A DNA stretch of 64,000 bases from JAWKZG01 sp041396125 (lineage in GTDB: Bacteria; Pseudomonadota; Gammaproteobacteria; Competibacterales; Competibacteraceae), in assembly GCA_041396125.1 (NCBI GenBank), contig JAWKZG010000001.1, positions 930,001 through 994,000 on the forward strand. Direction: 5' to 3'. The notes below the pieces were generated by a model, which saw only the letters and a program-made list of their open reading frames with translations, made no database searches and had not been told where the DNA came from. Below, piece after piece: positions 37,620 through 46,182 of the stretch; positions within the stretch are counted from its first letter, which is position 1, and the number at the start of each line of letters is the position of its first letter. The translations under genes were made by a program, and so were the position numbers.

Positions 37620-38035
37620 CGCTCCAGTGTGATGAGGTATGGTCGTTTGTCGGCCACAAAGGCAACAAACAATGGGTATGGTTAGCCCTGGACGTTGAGA
37701 GCCGTGAGATTGTTGGGGTTTATGTGGGGTCGCGCGATGAAGCCGGTGCCCGAGGGTTGTGGGCCTCGTTGCCCGGTGTCTATCGCCAATGTGCCGTTTG
37801 TTATACCGATTTCTGGGCGGCTTACGCCTTGGTTATCCCGAACAAACGGCACCGGGCCGTCGGCAAAGAAAGTGGTCACACCAGCTATATTGAGCGTTTC
37901 AATGGTACGTTACGCCAGCGGGTAGGGCGATTGGTGCGCAAGACCTTATCGTTCTCGAAAAAGGTGGACAATCATATCGGCGCGATTTGGTACTTCGTTC
38001 ATCACTACAATGCCTCTAAATCCTTACCTTTTTAG
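37604..38035 (+). CDS. insB: IS1 InsB (DDE transposase domain, made by -1 frameshift)
   Basis: This frame is -1 relative to InsA and opens within the A8 run, so the active transposase is the InsA-B fusion. The catalytic residues are visible: Asp in QCDEVWSFVG, Asp in CYTDFWAAY and Glu in SYIERFNGTLRQR. The frame reaches HHYNASKSLPF and a stop that lies inside the right inverted repeat. There is no damage, so the element may still be active. Confidence 0.88.
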   Translation, partial: KKGPLTLQCDEVWSFVGHKGNKQWVWLALDVESREIVGVYVGSRDEAGARGLWASLPGVYRQCAVCYTDFWAAYALVIPNKRHRAVGKESGHTSYIERFNGTLRQRVGRLVRKTLSFSKKVDNHIGAIWYFVHHYNASKSLPF

Positions 38036-38202
38036 GACTACCAAAGTTTGAAGATTTGCTGTTTGCAGCGTTTCGTTAAAATTTCTCAGCTGAAAATGCC
38101 GGGATTATGTTTTTTCCAGATGTCCATTTCAATGTCTTCCGGGTAAAGACCCTCAGACGAATAATTTTCATGCTGTACCCATTCCACCTGGTCTCGCTGA
38201 CC

Positions 38203-38976
38203 GCTCCGCCCTGGGGGCTGATTTCACCGCCAGCGACGAAGCCAGCCTCAACACGGCCATTACCGGGGTAAACGGCGCGGGCGCGGGCACCCACACCATC
38301 ACCATCACCATTACCGACGACACATCCAACCTGAGCGCCAGCACCCCCAACTCAATAATCCGACAGCGACCGAGATCATCATCAACGGCAATGGCTTCAC
38401 CGTGGATGGGCAGGACATCAGCGGCGTGCGTCCCTTCGAGATTGCGGCTGACACCACCGTCACGATCAACGCTCTGACCATTAGCGGCGGCGGCAATCAA
38501 TCGGCGGCGGCGGCGGCGTCAAAACGCTGGCACCTGACGCTGAGCAACAGCACGGTTTCCGGCAATTCAGCCACCTTCGGCGGCGGCATCTACAACATTA
38601 GCGTTGACGGCACGGTGACCCTGAGCAACGGTTTCCGGCAATTCAGCCGACAACGGCGGCGGCATTTTCAACATTAACGGCACGGTGATCCTGAGCAACA
38701 GCACGGTTTCCGGCAATTCAGCCAGCTTCAGCGGCGGCGGCATCAACAACCTTGGCACCCTGACGCTGAGCAACAGCATCATCGCCGACCAGACCAGACC
38801 AGACCAGCGGGGCGGATTGCGTCAACATCGGCAGCGGCAGCAGCATCACCTCCAACGGCTACAACCTGGACAGCGATGGGACGTGCAGTCTGAGCGGCAC
38901 CGGCGATATTTCTAATGGCACGGCCGATTTACAGCCACTGGCGCTCAATGCCCCCGGCACCACCGCCACCCACGCT
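38203..38976 (+). pseudogene. Beta-helix repeat part of a surface protein, broken by several indels
   Basis: Read across frames, this stretch gives ADFTASDEASLNTAITGVNG, then THTITIT, then IINGNGFTVDGQDISGVRPF, then several repeats of the form TLSNSTVSGNSA followed by GGGI. This is the right-handed beta-helix of large secreted proteins (choice-of-anchor Q type). The frame changes at a C run near 38345, at an A run near 38521, at a lost 5-bp unit near 38630 and at a pentanucleotide repeat at 38787-38806. No signal peptide is found upstream, where the IS1 element lies, so the N-terminus is probably gone. It continues in frame into the next entry from about 38807. Confidence 0.75.
38787..38806 (+). 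repeat. Four tandem copies of GACCA inside the broken beta-helix gene
   Basis: GACCA is repeated at 38787, 38792, 38797 and 38802. With two copies the frame would read ADQTSGADCVN and join the two halves of the gene. Two extra copies (10 bp) shift the frame. This is either slipped-strand mutation, as in contingency loci, or an assembly artefact. Confidence 0.8.
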
Positions 38977-40590
38977 TTGGGCGTCAACAGCGATGCGCTG
39001 GACGTCATTCCCGTGGTCAACGGCAGTTGTAACGACAGTGGCATCACCACCGACCAGCGTGGAGTTATCCGACCGCAGGGCACCCATTGCGATATCGGGG
39101 CTTTTGAAGCCAGATTCGGCATGGTGGCCCTCATCAAGGATGTCATCAATAACCACGGCGGCACCGCGGGCTCGAACGACTTTGGTCTGCACATTGGCAA
39201 CACCGCGGTAAATTCCGACCAAGGCGTTGCGGTTCCCGCAGGGCAAAGCGTCACCATCAACGAAACCGGTTTGAGCGGCTACCAGTTCGTCAGCATCACG
39301 GGCGATGACAAATGTCCGGCAGACTTGGAGGGCAGTATCAGCGTTGAAGTGGGAGACGACATCACGTGTACCATTACCAACGACGACATCGCGCCGACCA
39401 TCACCGTCACCAAAGTGGTCGTGCCGGCCAGCGATACGGGCGTTTTCAGCCTGACCATCGATGACGTATCCCACGCCGAGGGTGGCGACGGCACCAGTAC
39501 CGGCGCCATTGCGGTTAGCGCGGGCACTCGCAGCATCGGCGAGACCGGGGCCAGCGGCACCGACCTGGCCGACTATGACCGTGTAATCGGCGGCGATTGT
39601 GCGGCAGACGGCAGCGTCACCGTGGCGTTAGCGGACACGGTCAGCTGCACGATCACCAACACCCGGCGCGGCACCATCACGATCAAAAAAGTGGCGAGTA
39701 ACGCCGCCGATGCCCCCAGCGGGGTAGACTTTATCTTCGCCAGCGACGCCCTGGGCGCGTTTAGCCTGCAAGATCAAGGCGAACAAGTATTCAGCCAACT
39801 GCCAGCCAACAGCACCTACAGTCTGAGCGAAACCGTGCCAGCGCACTGGACCCTGACCGATGTCAGCTGCAGCAGCACCGGCAGCTCGATCATCAGCCCG
39901 ATTGAAAACGGCCAAAGCATTGAGCTGGCCCCGGCAGACGAGGTGATCTGTACCTTCACTAACACCTTCGACGATGGCGACGGTATCGAACCCGCGCAAG
40001 AAGACGGCGTACCGGGCTACAACGGTAGTGCTCAAGGCGATGGCAACGGCGATGGCATCGCCGACAAACTGCAGGCGAATGTCAGCTCGGTGCAGAACGG
40101 GTCCTGCTGGTGGACACTGGAAAGCGACGGCCAGCAACACCACGACGTGCAACCGGCTGCGGTGCCAGCGGACGTGTCGTCACTGCTGGTGTATCCATGC
40201 GATTTTCTGGATTTTGCGGTGGAGCTGGCCCCGGCGCAGAGCGAGCTGCACGTCACGCTGTACTTTTCACCACGCAACCTGAGCCTGGTGGGCGTGGTGA
40301 AATACAACCATCTGACGCAACGCTGGGACGTGCTGGGCAGCGTGGATCACAGCGGAGACAAAACCATCGTCCGCTACAGCCTGAGCGATGGCGGCCCGTA
40401 TGACGACGACCGCGCCGTAGACGGCCAAATACAAGACCCGGTTGGGGCCGCAGCTTTGGCCATAGGTGAAGGAGGCGAGTCGCGTCCGACCCCTATTCCG
40501 AGTCTCACGCCCTTCGGCCTGGGTGTGCTGGTGGCCGCCTGGGCGTTGCTGCTGATTATCATGCGTCGGCGATCAGGCGTTATGAAATAA
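38977..40590 (+). CDS. C-terminal part of beta-helix surface protein with IPTL-CTERM anchor
   Basis: The intact frame gives at least 537 residues. It begins in the end of the beta-helix (GVNSDALDVIPVVNGSCNDSG, then GTHCDIGAFEAR). Three prealbumin-like Ig-type modules follow (near 60-125, 130-215 and 220-310), each ending in CTITN or CTFTN. A globular domain comes next (about 330-490). The end is an IPTL-CTERM signal: PIPSLTPFGLG, a hydrophobic helix VLVAAWALLLII and the basic MRRR. That signal is processed by an exosortase-like system, so the protein was destined for the cell surface. The TTG at 38977 is only the first start codon in the open frame; the true start lies in the broken part upstream. 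Confidence 0.8.
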   Translation: MGVNSDALDVIPVVNGSCNDSGITTDQRGVIRPQGTHCDIGAFEARFGMVALIKDVINNHGGTAGSNDFGLHIGNTAVNSDQGVAVPAGQSVTINETGLSGYQFVSITGDDKCPADLEGSISVEVGDDITCTITNDDIAPTITVTKVVVPASDTGVFSLTIDDVSHAEGGDGTSTGAIAVSAGTRSIGETGASGTDLADYDRVIGGDCAADGSVTVALADTVSCTITNTRRGTITIKKVASNAADAPSGVDFIFASDALGAFSLQDQGEQVFSQLPANSTYSLSETVPAHWTLTDVSCSSTGSSIISPIENGQSIELAPADEVICTFTNTFDDGDGIEPAQEDGVPGYNGSAQGDGNGDGIADKLQANVSSVQNGSCWWTLESDGQQHHDVQPAAVPADVSSLLVYPCDFLDFAVELAPAQSELHVTLYFSPRNLSLVGVVKYNHLTQRWDVLGSVDHSGDKTIVRYSLSDGGPYDDDRAVDGQIQDPVGAAALAIGEGGESRPTPIPSLTPFGLGVLVAAWALLLIIMRRRSGVMK

Positions 40591-40660
40591 CGAGTAACGA
40601 GTAAGGCGTCAATAACCGCAGCGCATTGCGCCGTGTTGGCTACTGAAAAATCCCCCTCAA

Positions 40661-40681
40661 TCCCCCTTTTTCAAAGGGGGA
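40661..40681. repeat. Short palindromic intergenic repeat
   Basis: TCCCCCTTT and AAAGGGGGA flank a 3-base loop. This C/G-run palindrome is a common dispersed intergenic repeat in proteobacteria. It follows the surface-protein gene and could also help end its transcript. Confidence 0.6.
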
Positions 40682-40690
40682 AGTGGATGC

Positions 40691-40782
40691 GTTTCGTAGG
40701 GGGGGCAACTTGTTGCCCACGCGGATCTGCAGTTAATTTATCCCGGATGCCATTTCATTCTATCCGGGCTACGGGACTACTA
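40691..40782. repeat. 92-bp dispersed repeat, copy 1
   Basis: This segment is nearly identical to 41104-41194, with one clear substitution (G at 40701 for T). It contains two hairpins: GGGCAAC-TT-GTTGCCC, and CCCGGAT paired with ATCCGGG. The two copies bracket the antitoxin gene. Confidence 0.85.
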
Positions 40783-40890
40783 CCGGATACGCCTTGCTCG
40801 CGTTCACTTATCAGGTTGACAAGCGGTTCTCAATGAACGCTTACACTGCTATGCTTTACATGTCATACACGTATAGCCATGGAGGTTCCC

Positions 40891-41103
40891 ATGCTTTCCA
40901 TCAGACTACCCAAAGAGATTGAAGCCCGCCTGGCGGAACTCGCTGCCAGAACAGGTCGCACCAAGACCTTTTATGCCAAGGAAGCGATTCTCGAACATAT
41001 CGACGAGATCGAAGATAAGTATCTGGCAATCAATCGCATCGAGAACCCCGGCAAACGCTGGACTCTGGACGAGATGGAGCAAGACCTTGACCTGGACAGT
41101 TGA
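40891..41103 (+). CDS. Orphan RelB/DinJ-type ribbon-helix-helix antitoxin
   Basis: A 70-residue protein. The N-terminal MLSIRLPKEIEARLAELAAR is the ribbon-helix-helix DNA-binding fold, and the acidic C-terminus (RWTLDEMEQDLDLDS) is the usual toxin-binding tail. GGAGG at 40881-40885 sits five bases before the ATG at 40891, so the longer frame from 40879 is not used. No RelE/ParE toxin follows: the stop codon at 41101-41103 is immediately followed by repeat copy 2. The toxin gene has probably been lost. Confidence 0.82.
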   Translation: MLSIRLPKEIEARLAELAARTGRTKTFYAKEAILEHIDEIEDKYLAINRIENPGKRWTLDEMEQDLDLDS

Positions 41104-41194
41104 GTTTCGTAGGGTGGGCAACTTGTTGCCCACGCGGATCTGCAGTTAATTTATCCCGGATGCCATTTCATTCTATCCGGGCTACGGGACTACT
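41104..41194. repeat. 92-bp dispersed repeat, copy 2
   Basis: It begins directly after the antitoxin stop codon. In this copy the first hairpin is longer: GTGGGCAAC-TT-GTTGCCCAC. Otherwise it matches copy 1. Confidence 0.85.
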
Positions 41195-41200
41195 TTCCTG

Positions 41201-41303
41201 TAAAAATGCCGTCATTCCCGCGCAGGCGGGAATCCAGGGCCATCCCGCACCGTCCTGGCCAGTAAAAATGCCGTCATTCCCGCGCAGGCGGGAATCCAGG
41301 GCC
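41201..41303. repeat. Two copies of a palindromic GTCATTCCCGC-type repeat, period 62 bp
   Basis: A 41-bp unit beginning TAAAAATGCCGTCATTCCCG occurs at 41201-41241 and 41263-41303. Its core CCCGCGCAGGCGGG is palindromic. The same core, in the opposite orientation, forms the tandem array at 60006-60180. Confidence 0.85.
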
Positions 41304-41349
41304 TTATTCATCTCCGGAAGCAGTTTCATAGCCCACGCGGATCTACTGC

Positions 41350-41640
41350 TCAGGCGATGTGACTCATTTCATTGAGGGTGAACGATTCAACCGCACCGTC
41401 GGTCGCAGCCATATAATCTTTCAAATGCTGATTGTTCATATGTGTCTGCCAAAGTTCGCGCGATTCCCAGTTCTCATAGAACATAAAATGCGCCGGATTT
41501 TCATTATCCTGATGTAAATCGTACTGCAGGCAACCCTGTTCAGCGCGGGTGATCGGGACGAGCTTTTCGAGCTCTGCCTGCACAAGCCCGATCTTGTCGG
41601 CTTTGGCAATAATATTGGCAACGATGGTGAGCTTAGGCAT
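41350..41640 (-). CDS. Antibiotic biosynthesis monooxygenase (ABM)-family protein, YgiN-like
   Basis: A 96-residue ferredoxin-like ABM domain protein. LTIVANIIAKADKIGLVQAELEKLV is the first beta-alpha unit. EQGCLQYDLHQDNENPAHFMFYENWES is the family core, and HLKDYMAA follows. YgiN-like members oxidise quinols or protect against quinones. It lies 84 bp downstream of the alcohol-dehydrogenase-like gene on the same strand, a pairing that fits quinone or electrophile handling. GGAGGCAG precedes the ATG. Confidence 0.88.
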   Translation of the reverse strand: MPKLTIVANIIAKADKIGLVQAELEKLVPITRAEQGCLQYDLHQDNENPAHFMFYENWESRELWQTHMNNQHLKDYMAATDGAVESFTLNEMSHIA

Positions 41641-41724
41641 GACTGCCTCCTTTTACTGGGTTGTTCAGGGCTGAAGATCCAACGGCGGCGCCCTGCCGCC
41701 ATTGGCTATGGGAGCGATACCGGC

Positions 41725-42744
41725 TTAGAAGCCGTCCAGCACGATCTTGCCTTTAGCCTGGCCGGTCTCGATCAGACGGTGCGCTTCACGCAGGTTGGCC
41801 GCATTGATCGGCGACAGAACCTCGGACACTGTGGTCCGAATCCGGCCTGCATCGATCTCGGCGGCGACCCAGCTCAGCAGCTTGTGTTGCTCGATCATGT
41901 CCGGCGTCTGATGCATCGCGCGGGCAAACATGAACTCCCAGTGCAGGCTGGCTGCCTTCATTTTCATGCCATCCATCGGCATGGGCAGATGGGTATCGTC
42001 AATGCTCACGATGCCACCCTGGGGACGAATCAGCTCGACTGCCGTGTTCCAATGCCGCATGTCATTGAAGATGGCGATATGATCAACATGCTCAAACCCC
42101 AGTGCGCGCGTCTCTGCGACCATATCACCCCGGTGATTGACGACATGATCAGCACCCAGTTCCTTGACCCAGGCCGTGGTTTCCGGTCTCGACGCGGTCG
42201 CAATAATGACGAGTCCAGCCTGTCTGGCGAGCTGAATGGCGATTGATCCGACTCCGCCGCCGGCACCGATAATCAGGATGGACTCGCCTTTGTTGCCGCC
42301 GTCGCGGTCGATACCGAGCCGGTCGAAGAAGGCCTCGTAGGCTGTGATCGTCGTCAGTGGCAGCGCTGCCGCTTCGGCATATGAGAGCGATTTTGGCTTG
42401 TGCCCGACAATGCGCTCATCGACCCGTTGAAATTCGGCGTTGCTGCCGGGGCGCGTGATATCGCCGGCATAGAAGACTTCATCACCGGGTTTGAATAAGG
42501 TAACGTCCGGCCCCACGGCTTCGACGACACCGCTGGCGTCCCAGCCGATGATGCGCGGCGGATCTTCGGTGACACCTTCCTTGCCCCGTCCGGCGCGCAC
42601 TTTCACGTCCACCGGATTGACCGCGATCGCCTTGACCGCGACCAGAACATCGCGGCCCGCAGGCTCAGGTTTTTCTGTTTCGAAATCGACAAACGCATTG
42701 GCATCTTCGACGGGAAGATAGTTAATTATGCCGACGGCTTTCAT
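41725..42744 (-). CDS. Zinc-type alcohol dehydrogenase-like protein (quinone oxidoreductase branch)
   Basis: A 339-residue MDR-superfamily oxidoreductase. The GroES-like domain holds DVLVAVKAIAVNPVDVKVRAG. The Rossmann domain holds ILIIGAGGGVGSIAIQLARQAGL. The ends (GRIRTTVSEVLSPINAANLREAH, GKIVLDGF) match the zinc-binding-alcohol-dehydrogenase family protein type. The structural-zinc cysteine lobe is absent, as in quinone oxidoreductases that use NADPH. It is divergent from the broken lysR gene, whose product probably controlled it. Confidence 0.92.
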   Translation of the reverse strand: MKAVGIINYLPVEDANAFVDFETEKPEPAGRDVLVAVKAIAVNPVDVKVRAGRGKEGVTEDPPRIIGWDASGVVEAVGPDVTLFKPGDEVFYAGDITRPGSNAEFQRVDERIVGHKPKSLSYAEAAALPLTTITAYEAFFDRLGIDRDGGNKGESILIIGAGGGVGSIAIQLARQAGLVIIATASRPETTAWVKELGADHVVNHRGDMVAETRALGFEHVDHIAIFNDMRHWNTAVELIRPQGGIVSIDDTHLPMPMDGMKMKAASLHWEFMFARAMHQTPDMIEQHKLLSWVAAEIDAGRIRTTVSEVLSPINAANLREAHRLIETGQAKGKIVLDGF

Positions 42745-42845
42745 ATTCGCTGCTCCTGTTGAAATCTTGATAAAGGCAGCTTACACCGCTCAACTTAATA
42801 AATAATCAGGTTTGTTTGGTAATCATTATTTGATAAATTCAAATA
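42745..42845. promoter_or_regulatory. Divergent promoter region between adh-like gene and lysR
   Basis: This 101-bp A+T-rich spacer holds AAATAAT and ATTATTT in inverted orientation about 18 bp apart (about 42804-42835), the layout expected of a LysR-type binding site. No clear -35/-10 pair is named. Confidence 0.45.
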
Positions 42846-43739
42846 ATGTCATTTGAACCCAGCACTCTGAAACTTTTCGCACGGATCGCAGCACTCGGCG
42901 CGTTCGGCAAAGCCGGGCGCGAGTTCGGGTTATCGCCGACGGCCGCTACGCAGCGCATTCAGGGGCTCGAAACCGAGCTCGGTGTGAAATTATTTAACCG
43001 GACAACACGGGCTGTCGCACTGACCGCAGACGGCGAGGTGTTTTTAGTTCATGCCAAACGCATCATTGAAAGTATCGAGGACGCGCGCTCTGACCTCTCT
43101 GGCGGGACGAAAAATATCAAGGGTGAACTGCGGGTGGCGGGTTCGGCCTCGTTCGGACGGCGTTATATCGCCCCTTATATCACCGAATTTTTGCGTGCCT
43201 ACCCGGATGTTCGCGTACGTCTGGAGCTCAGCGATGGCGTCGTTGATATTGTTGAACAGGGTTTCGATCTGGCGCTCAGGATCGGCACCTTGACGTCTTC
43301 GACCCTGGTCGCCCGCAAGCTGGCGGAGAACCCGCGTCTGCTGGTCGCCACAAAAGCCTACCTCGATGCTGCGGGACGACCGCAACGGCCGGAAGATCTG
43401 GCAGCACACAACTGTATTGTGCTGGGCGAGAACAGGAACTGGAAATTACGCGACACGACGGGTGAGGTTCACGAGGTTCGTGTGACCGGAAATTTCACCA
43501 CGAACTATGGCGAATCATCACCGAAGCGGCGCTTGCCGGCGGCGGCATCGCGCTCAAGTCCTTAATGGGATATCCGCCACTTGCTGACTGCGGGTTCGCT
43601 GCTCCCCGTGCTCAGGAGCTACACGGTCGAACCCGTCTGGAGTCTGTGGGCGGTCCGACCGCCCGGACAGGTGGCCCCGGTGCGCGTGCGCGCCTTCATC
43701 GACTTTATGGAAATGAAGTTCCGGGAACTCCAGTCATGA
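42846..43739 (+). pseudogene. LysR-family regulator, frame broken twice near the C-terminus
   Basis: The N-terminal helix-turn-helix (LKLFARIAALGAFGKAGREFGLSPTAATQRI) and most of the effector domain (ELRVAGSASFGRRYIAPYI, VDIVEQGFDLALRIG) are in frame to about residue 222. The frame then slips near 43513, and GGGIALK appears in another frame. An extra A near 43565 slips it again; after that DIRHLLTAGSLLPVL, then SLWAVRPPGQVAPVRVRAFIDF, reaches a TGA at 43737-43739. With both slips repaired the protein is of normal length (about 298). It is divergent from the alcohol-dehydrogenase-like gene. Confidence 0.8.
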
Positions 43740-43823
43740 GCGATCAATGGCAGGGGTTATACGCCATCGGACACCTTTGCAAAATCACTGGCATCGTGCC
43801 GTTCAGGTAATTGCTCTTCCACT

Positions 43824-44615
43824 TCACCAACTACGGTTAACCATTCGACCGCGTTTTACAGCCGGGCGGCTGTCGATTTCCTGTGCCCAGCGTTGCACGT
43901 TTTCATAGCTTTGTACTTGCAGAAACTCACCGGCTTCGTAGAGCCTGCCCAGTACCAGGCCGCCATACCAGGGCCAGGTGGCGATGTCAGCAATGCTGTA
44001 CTCGCTGCCGGCAAGATATGCGTTATCCGCCAGCCGGCGGTCCAACACATCGAGCTGGCGTTTTTGCTTCCATGGCAAAGCGGTTTATCGGATATTCCAT
44101 TTTGGTCGGTGCATAGGCATAGAAGTGGCCAAAACCGCCGCCCAGGTAAGGAGCACTGCCCATTTGCCAGAACAACCAGTTCAATGTCTCCGTGCGGATG
44201 GCCCATCACGGACGACAGAAAGGCACCGAATTTCTCTGCCAGATAAAGCAGAATGGAGCCGGATTCGAGAAGACACGCGTAGGCGAATCAGTACTATGAT
44301 CCACCAGGGCCGGAATTTTGAATTCCGGATTGATGTCAACAAAACCGCTGGAAAACTGATCACCATCGGAGATGGATCAACCAGGCGTCGTACTCAGCAC
44401 CGGAATGCCCCAAAGCCAGCAATTCTTCGAGCATTACGGTAACTTTCACCATTCGGCGTTGCCATCGAATAAAGCTGCAAGGGATGCTTGCCTACGGGGA
44501 GTTCCTTGTCGTGGGTAGGCCCTGCAATGGGGCGATTAATATTTGCAAATTTACCACCGTTTTCCTTGTCCCAGGTCCAGACGGCAGGTGGTGTGTAAGT
44601 CAATTCATTTTTCAT
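43824..44615 (-). pseudogene. yghU: YghU-type glutathione S-transferase, multiply frameshifted
   Basis: From the ATG at 44615 the frame begins MKNELTYTPPAVWTWDKENG and GPTHDKELPVGKHPLQLYS, closely matching the YghU start, then leaves frame after MATPNGE. Pieces of the middle (the VDINPE, VFESGS and ILLYLAEKFG regions) are scattered over other frames. The last piece, 43824-44078, is in frame again: KRQLDVLDRRLADNAYLAGSEYSIADIA through RPAVKRGRMVNRSW. At least three or four indels separate these parts. An intact relative is at 14583-15305. Confidence 0.8.
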
Positions 44616-44715
44616 TTTAGATTCGATTCCAGTATCGGGTAAATTCAGGGCGCACTCACCGTCAAAATCAAGTGCCGCCCTGTTGGATTGGTTCAAGCCA
44701 GGCTGCGGGCCTTTA

Positions 44716-45265
44716 TCAGGCGGCCTGTTGCCACTCAAACTTGCGAAACGCGGCATCGACCGGCGTTTGTGCCAGGTGATTGGTGTAGTTTGACATCACC
44801 TTCTGGGAAACCCCTAGAATGACTTCCAGGATCTGACGCTTGCTGAAGCCGGCATCCAGAAAGGCCTGTACTGCACTGTCATCCACATTGCCACGGTCTC
44901 TCACTACATGCAAAGTGAACGTGCGCAGGGCTTCCAGCCGGGCATTGGGCAGCGCTGTTCCAGTGCGCAGTGCATCCGTGATCGCATCGCTTACGCCCAT
45001 GCTCTTGGCGATGCCGGTATGGGCGGGAACGCAGTAATGGCAGGCGTGTTCCATTGGCCGTCTGCCAGACCTGTCAGTTCGTCCTTATCAAAGCTGGAGT
45101 TCAGGAACAGTTCGTGGACCTTCTTATAGGCTTCCAGCAACCCCAGTGCTTCGGCCATGACCGCATGCAGGCCAGGGATCATTCCGAAGGCTTTTTCGAG
45201 CTGACCAGCAGTGCTTTGCTCTCAGCAGGGGCGGTTGTTTCGTTGTGTAAGGTAAACGTAGTCAT
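44716..45265 (-). pseudogene. AhpD-like carboxymuconolactone decarboxylase-family protein, frameshifted
   Basis: Three frames together give one protein: MTTFTLHNETTAPAESKALL from 45265 (AGGAG in front), then LEKAFGMIPGLHAVMAEALG, then NMEHACHYCVPAHTGIAKSM and RNVDD-like helices to 44716. The CHYC motif (Cys-x-x-Cys type with the preceding Glu and His) is the redox centre of AhpD-like peroxidase partners. Two breaks are visible, near 45200 and near 45055-45075. It faces the broken tetR gene across a pair of ACCGATCGGT palindromes. Confidence 0.78.
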
Positions 45266-45329
45266 CGGAGCTCCTGGTTTCAATGTTGCGTTGCTACCCG
45301 TGGTCAGGTATAAGTTGTTCGGCTTAAAT

Positions 45330-45370
45330 GTACCGATCGGTACAAACAATATATTTTTAAACCGATCGGT
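45330..45370. promoter_or_regulatory. Twin TetR-type operator palindromes
   Basis: GTACCGATCGGTAC (45330-45343, perfect palindrome) and ACCGATCGGT (45361-45370) share the same core and have centres 29 bp apart. They lie just upstream of the ahpD-like start (45265) and before the divergent tetR remnant (45578). The layout fits autoregulation plus repression of the ahpD-like gene. Confidence 0.65.
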
Positions 45371-45577
45371 CAACATTTGTTTTTTCATTTTTATCTAAAA
45401 TAATTTCCATGAAAAATTAAAAATAAAAAATATTTATTTAATATAGATATTTATATTAATATTTATCGTAATTCACCCTAATTACCTGGGCAGGATGATT
45501 GCTACAAATTTTATAGAACGAATGGTATAATCATAAAACTGTAAAGCAAGCTGCCACGAGTAATAGGACGACCAAAA

Positions 45578-46182
45578 ATGCCCTGGGAAAAATCATTTAA
45601 TGAAGAAACTGCCCTGGAAAAAGCCATGCAGGTGTTTTGGGCAAAGGGTTTGAGCCTGCATCCATCGCGGACTTGCTTGCAGGGACAGGGCTGAACAGAG
45701 GCAGCCTCTACGGTAGCGGTGGCGGTTGTTTGTCAAAACACTGCTCAAGTATGACCGGGATAACCGAAGACCCTTGCTGGCAAGCCTGGAAGCTTTGGAC
45801 AATCCAACAAAAGCCATCGCTACATTTTTCGACACCGTTGTGAATGAAACCATAGCGGATCAAAGAAAAAGGGCTGCTTTTTGTTCAATACCGCCCTGGA
45901 AATCAGCACGCACGATGAACAAGTACATGACATCGTGGCTAACGGTGTAAAAGAGATTGAAGCGTTTTTTCGGCGCAGTATTGAAGTCGGTCAGGCTCGT
46001 GGTGAAATGGCCAAAGAACTGAACCGGAAGCTACGGCTAAAACACTCCTGGCGTTAATTGTCGCCATTCGGGTACTCGGCGGGGCGTGTTTACGCAGGAC
46101 GCGCTGCACATCGCCGAGGAAAGGTAAACGACTGGTTGGCGCAGAACCACGCTGGCAACAGCGCTTGACGGACGGGTACTAA
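45578..46182 (+). pseudogene. TetR-family regulator, multiply frameshifted
   Basis: Joined across frames it reads MPWEKSFNEETALEKAMQVFW, then GFEPASIADLLAGTGLNRGSLY (the helix-turn-helix), then LFVKTLLKYDRDNRRPLLASLEALD, ALEISTHDEQVHDIVANGVKEIEAFFRRSIEVGQARGEMA, then AKTLLALIVAIRV, and ends KRLVGAEPRWQQRLTDGY at a TAA (46180-46182). Slips occur near 45647, 45715-45735, 45880, 46025 and 46085-46125. It likely controlled the ahpD-like gene through the ACCGATCGGT sites. Confidence 0.78.

Larger units (their letters stand above)
37256..38042 (+). mobile_element. IS1-family insertion sequence, complete
   Basis: The element is 787 bp. Its ends are perfect 22-bp inverted repeats at 37256-37277 and 38021-38042 (outer bases GGTAGTCC). 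It encodes InsA and InsB with a slippery A run between them. The 8-9 bp outside each end differ (AAAACGGC on the left, AAAGTTTG on the right), so no target duplication is visible. That fits a later deletion or recombination at one edge. Confidence 0.92.

Noticed and set aside
37323..38035. Split transposase taken as a broken gene
   Set aside because: The A8 run and the -1 frame relation are the normal programmed frameshift of IS1, so the element should be treated as intact.
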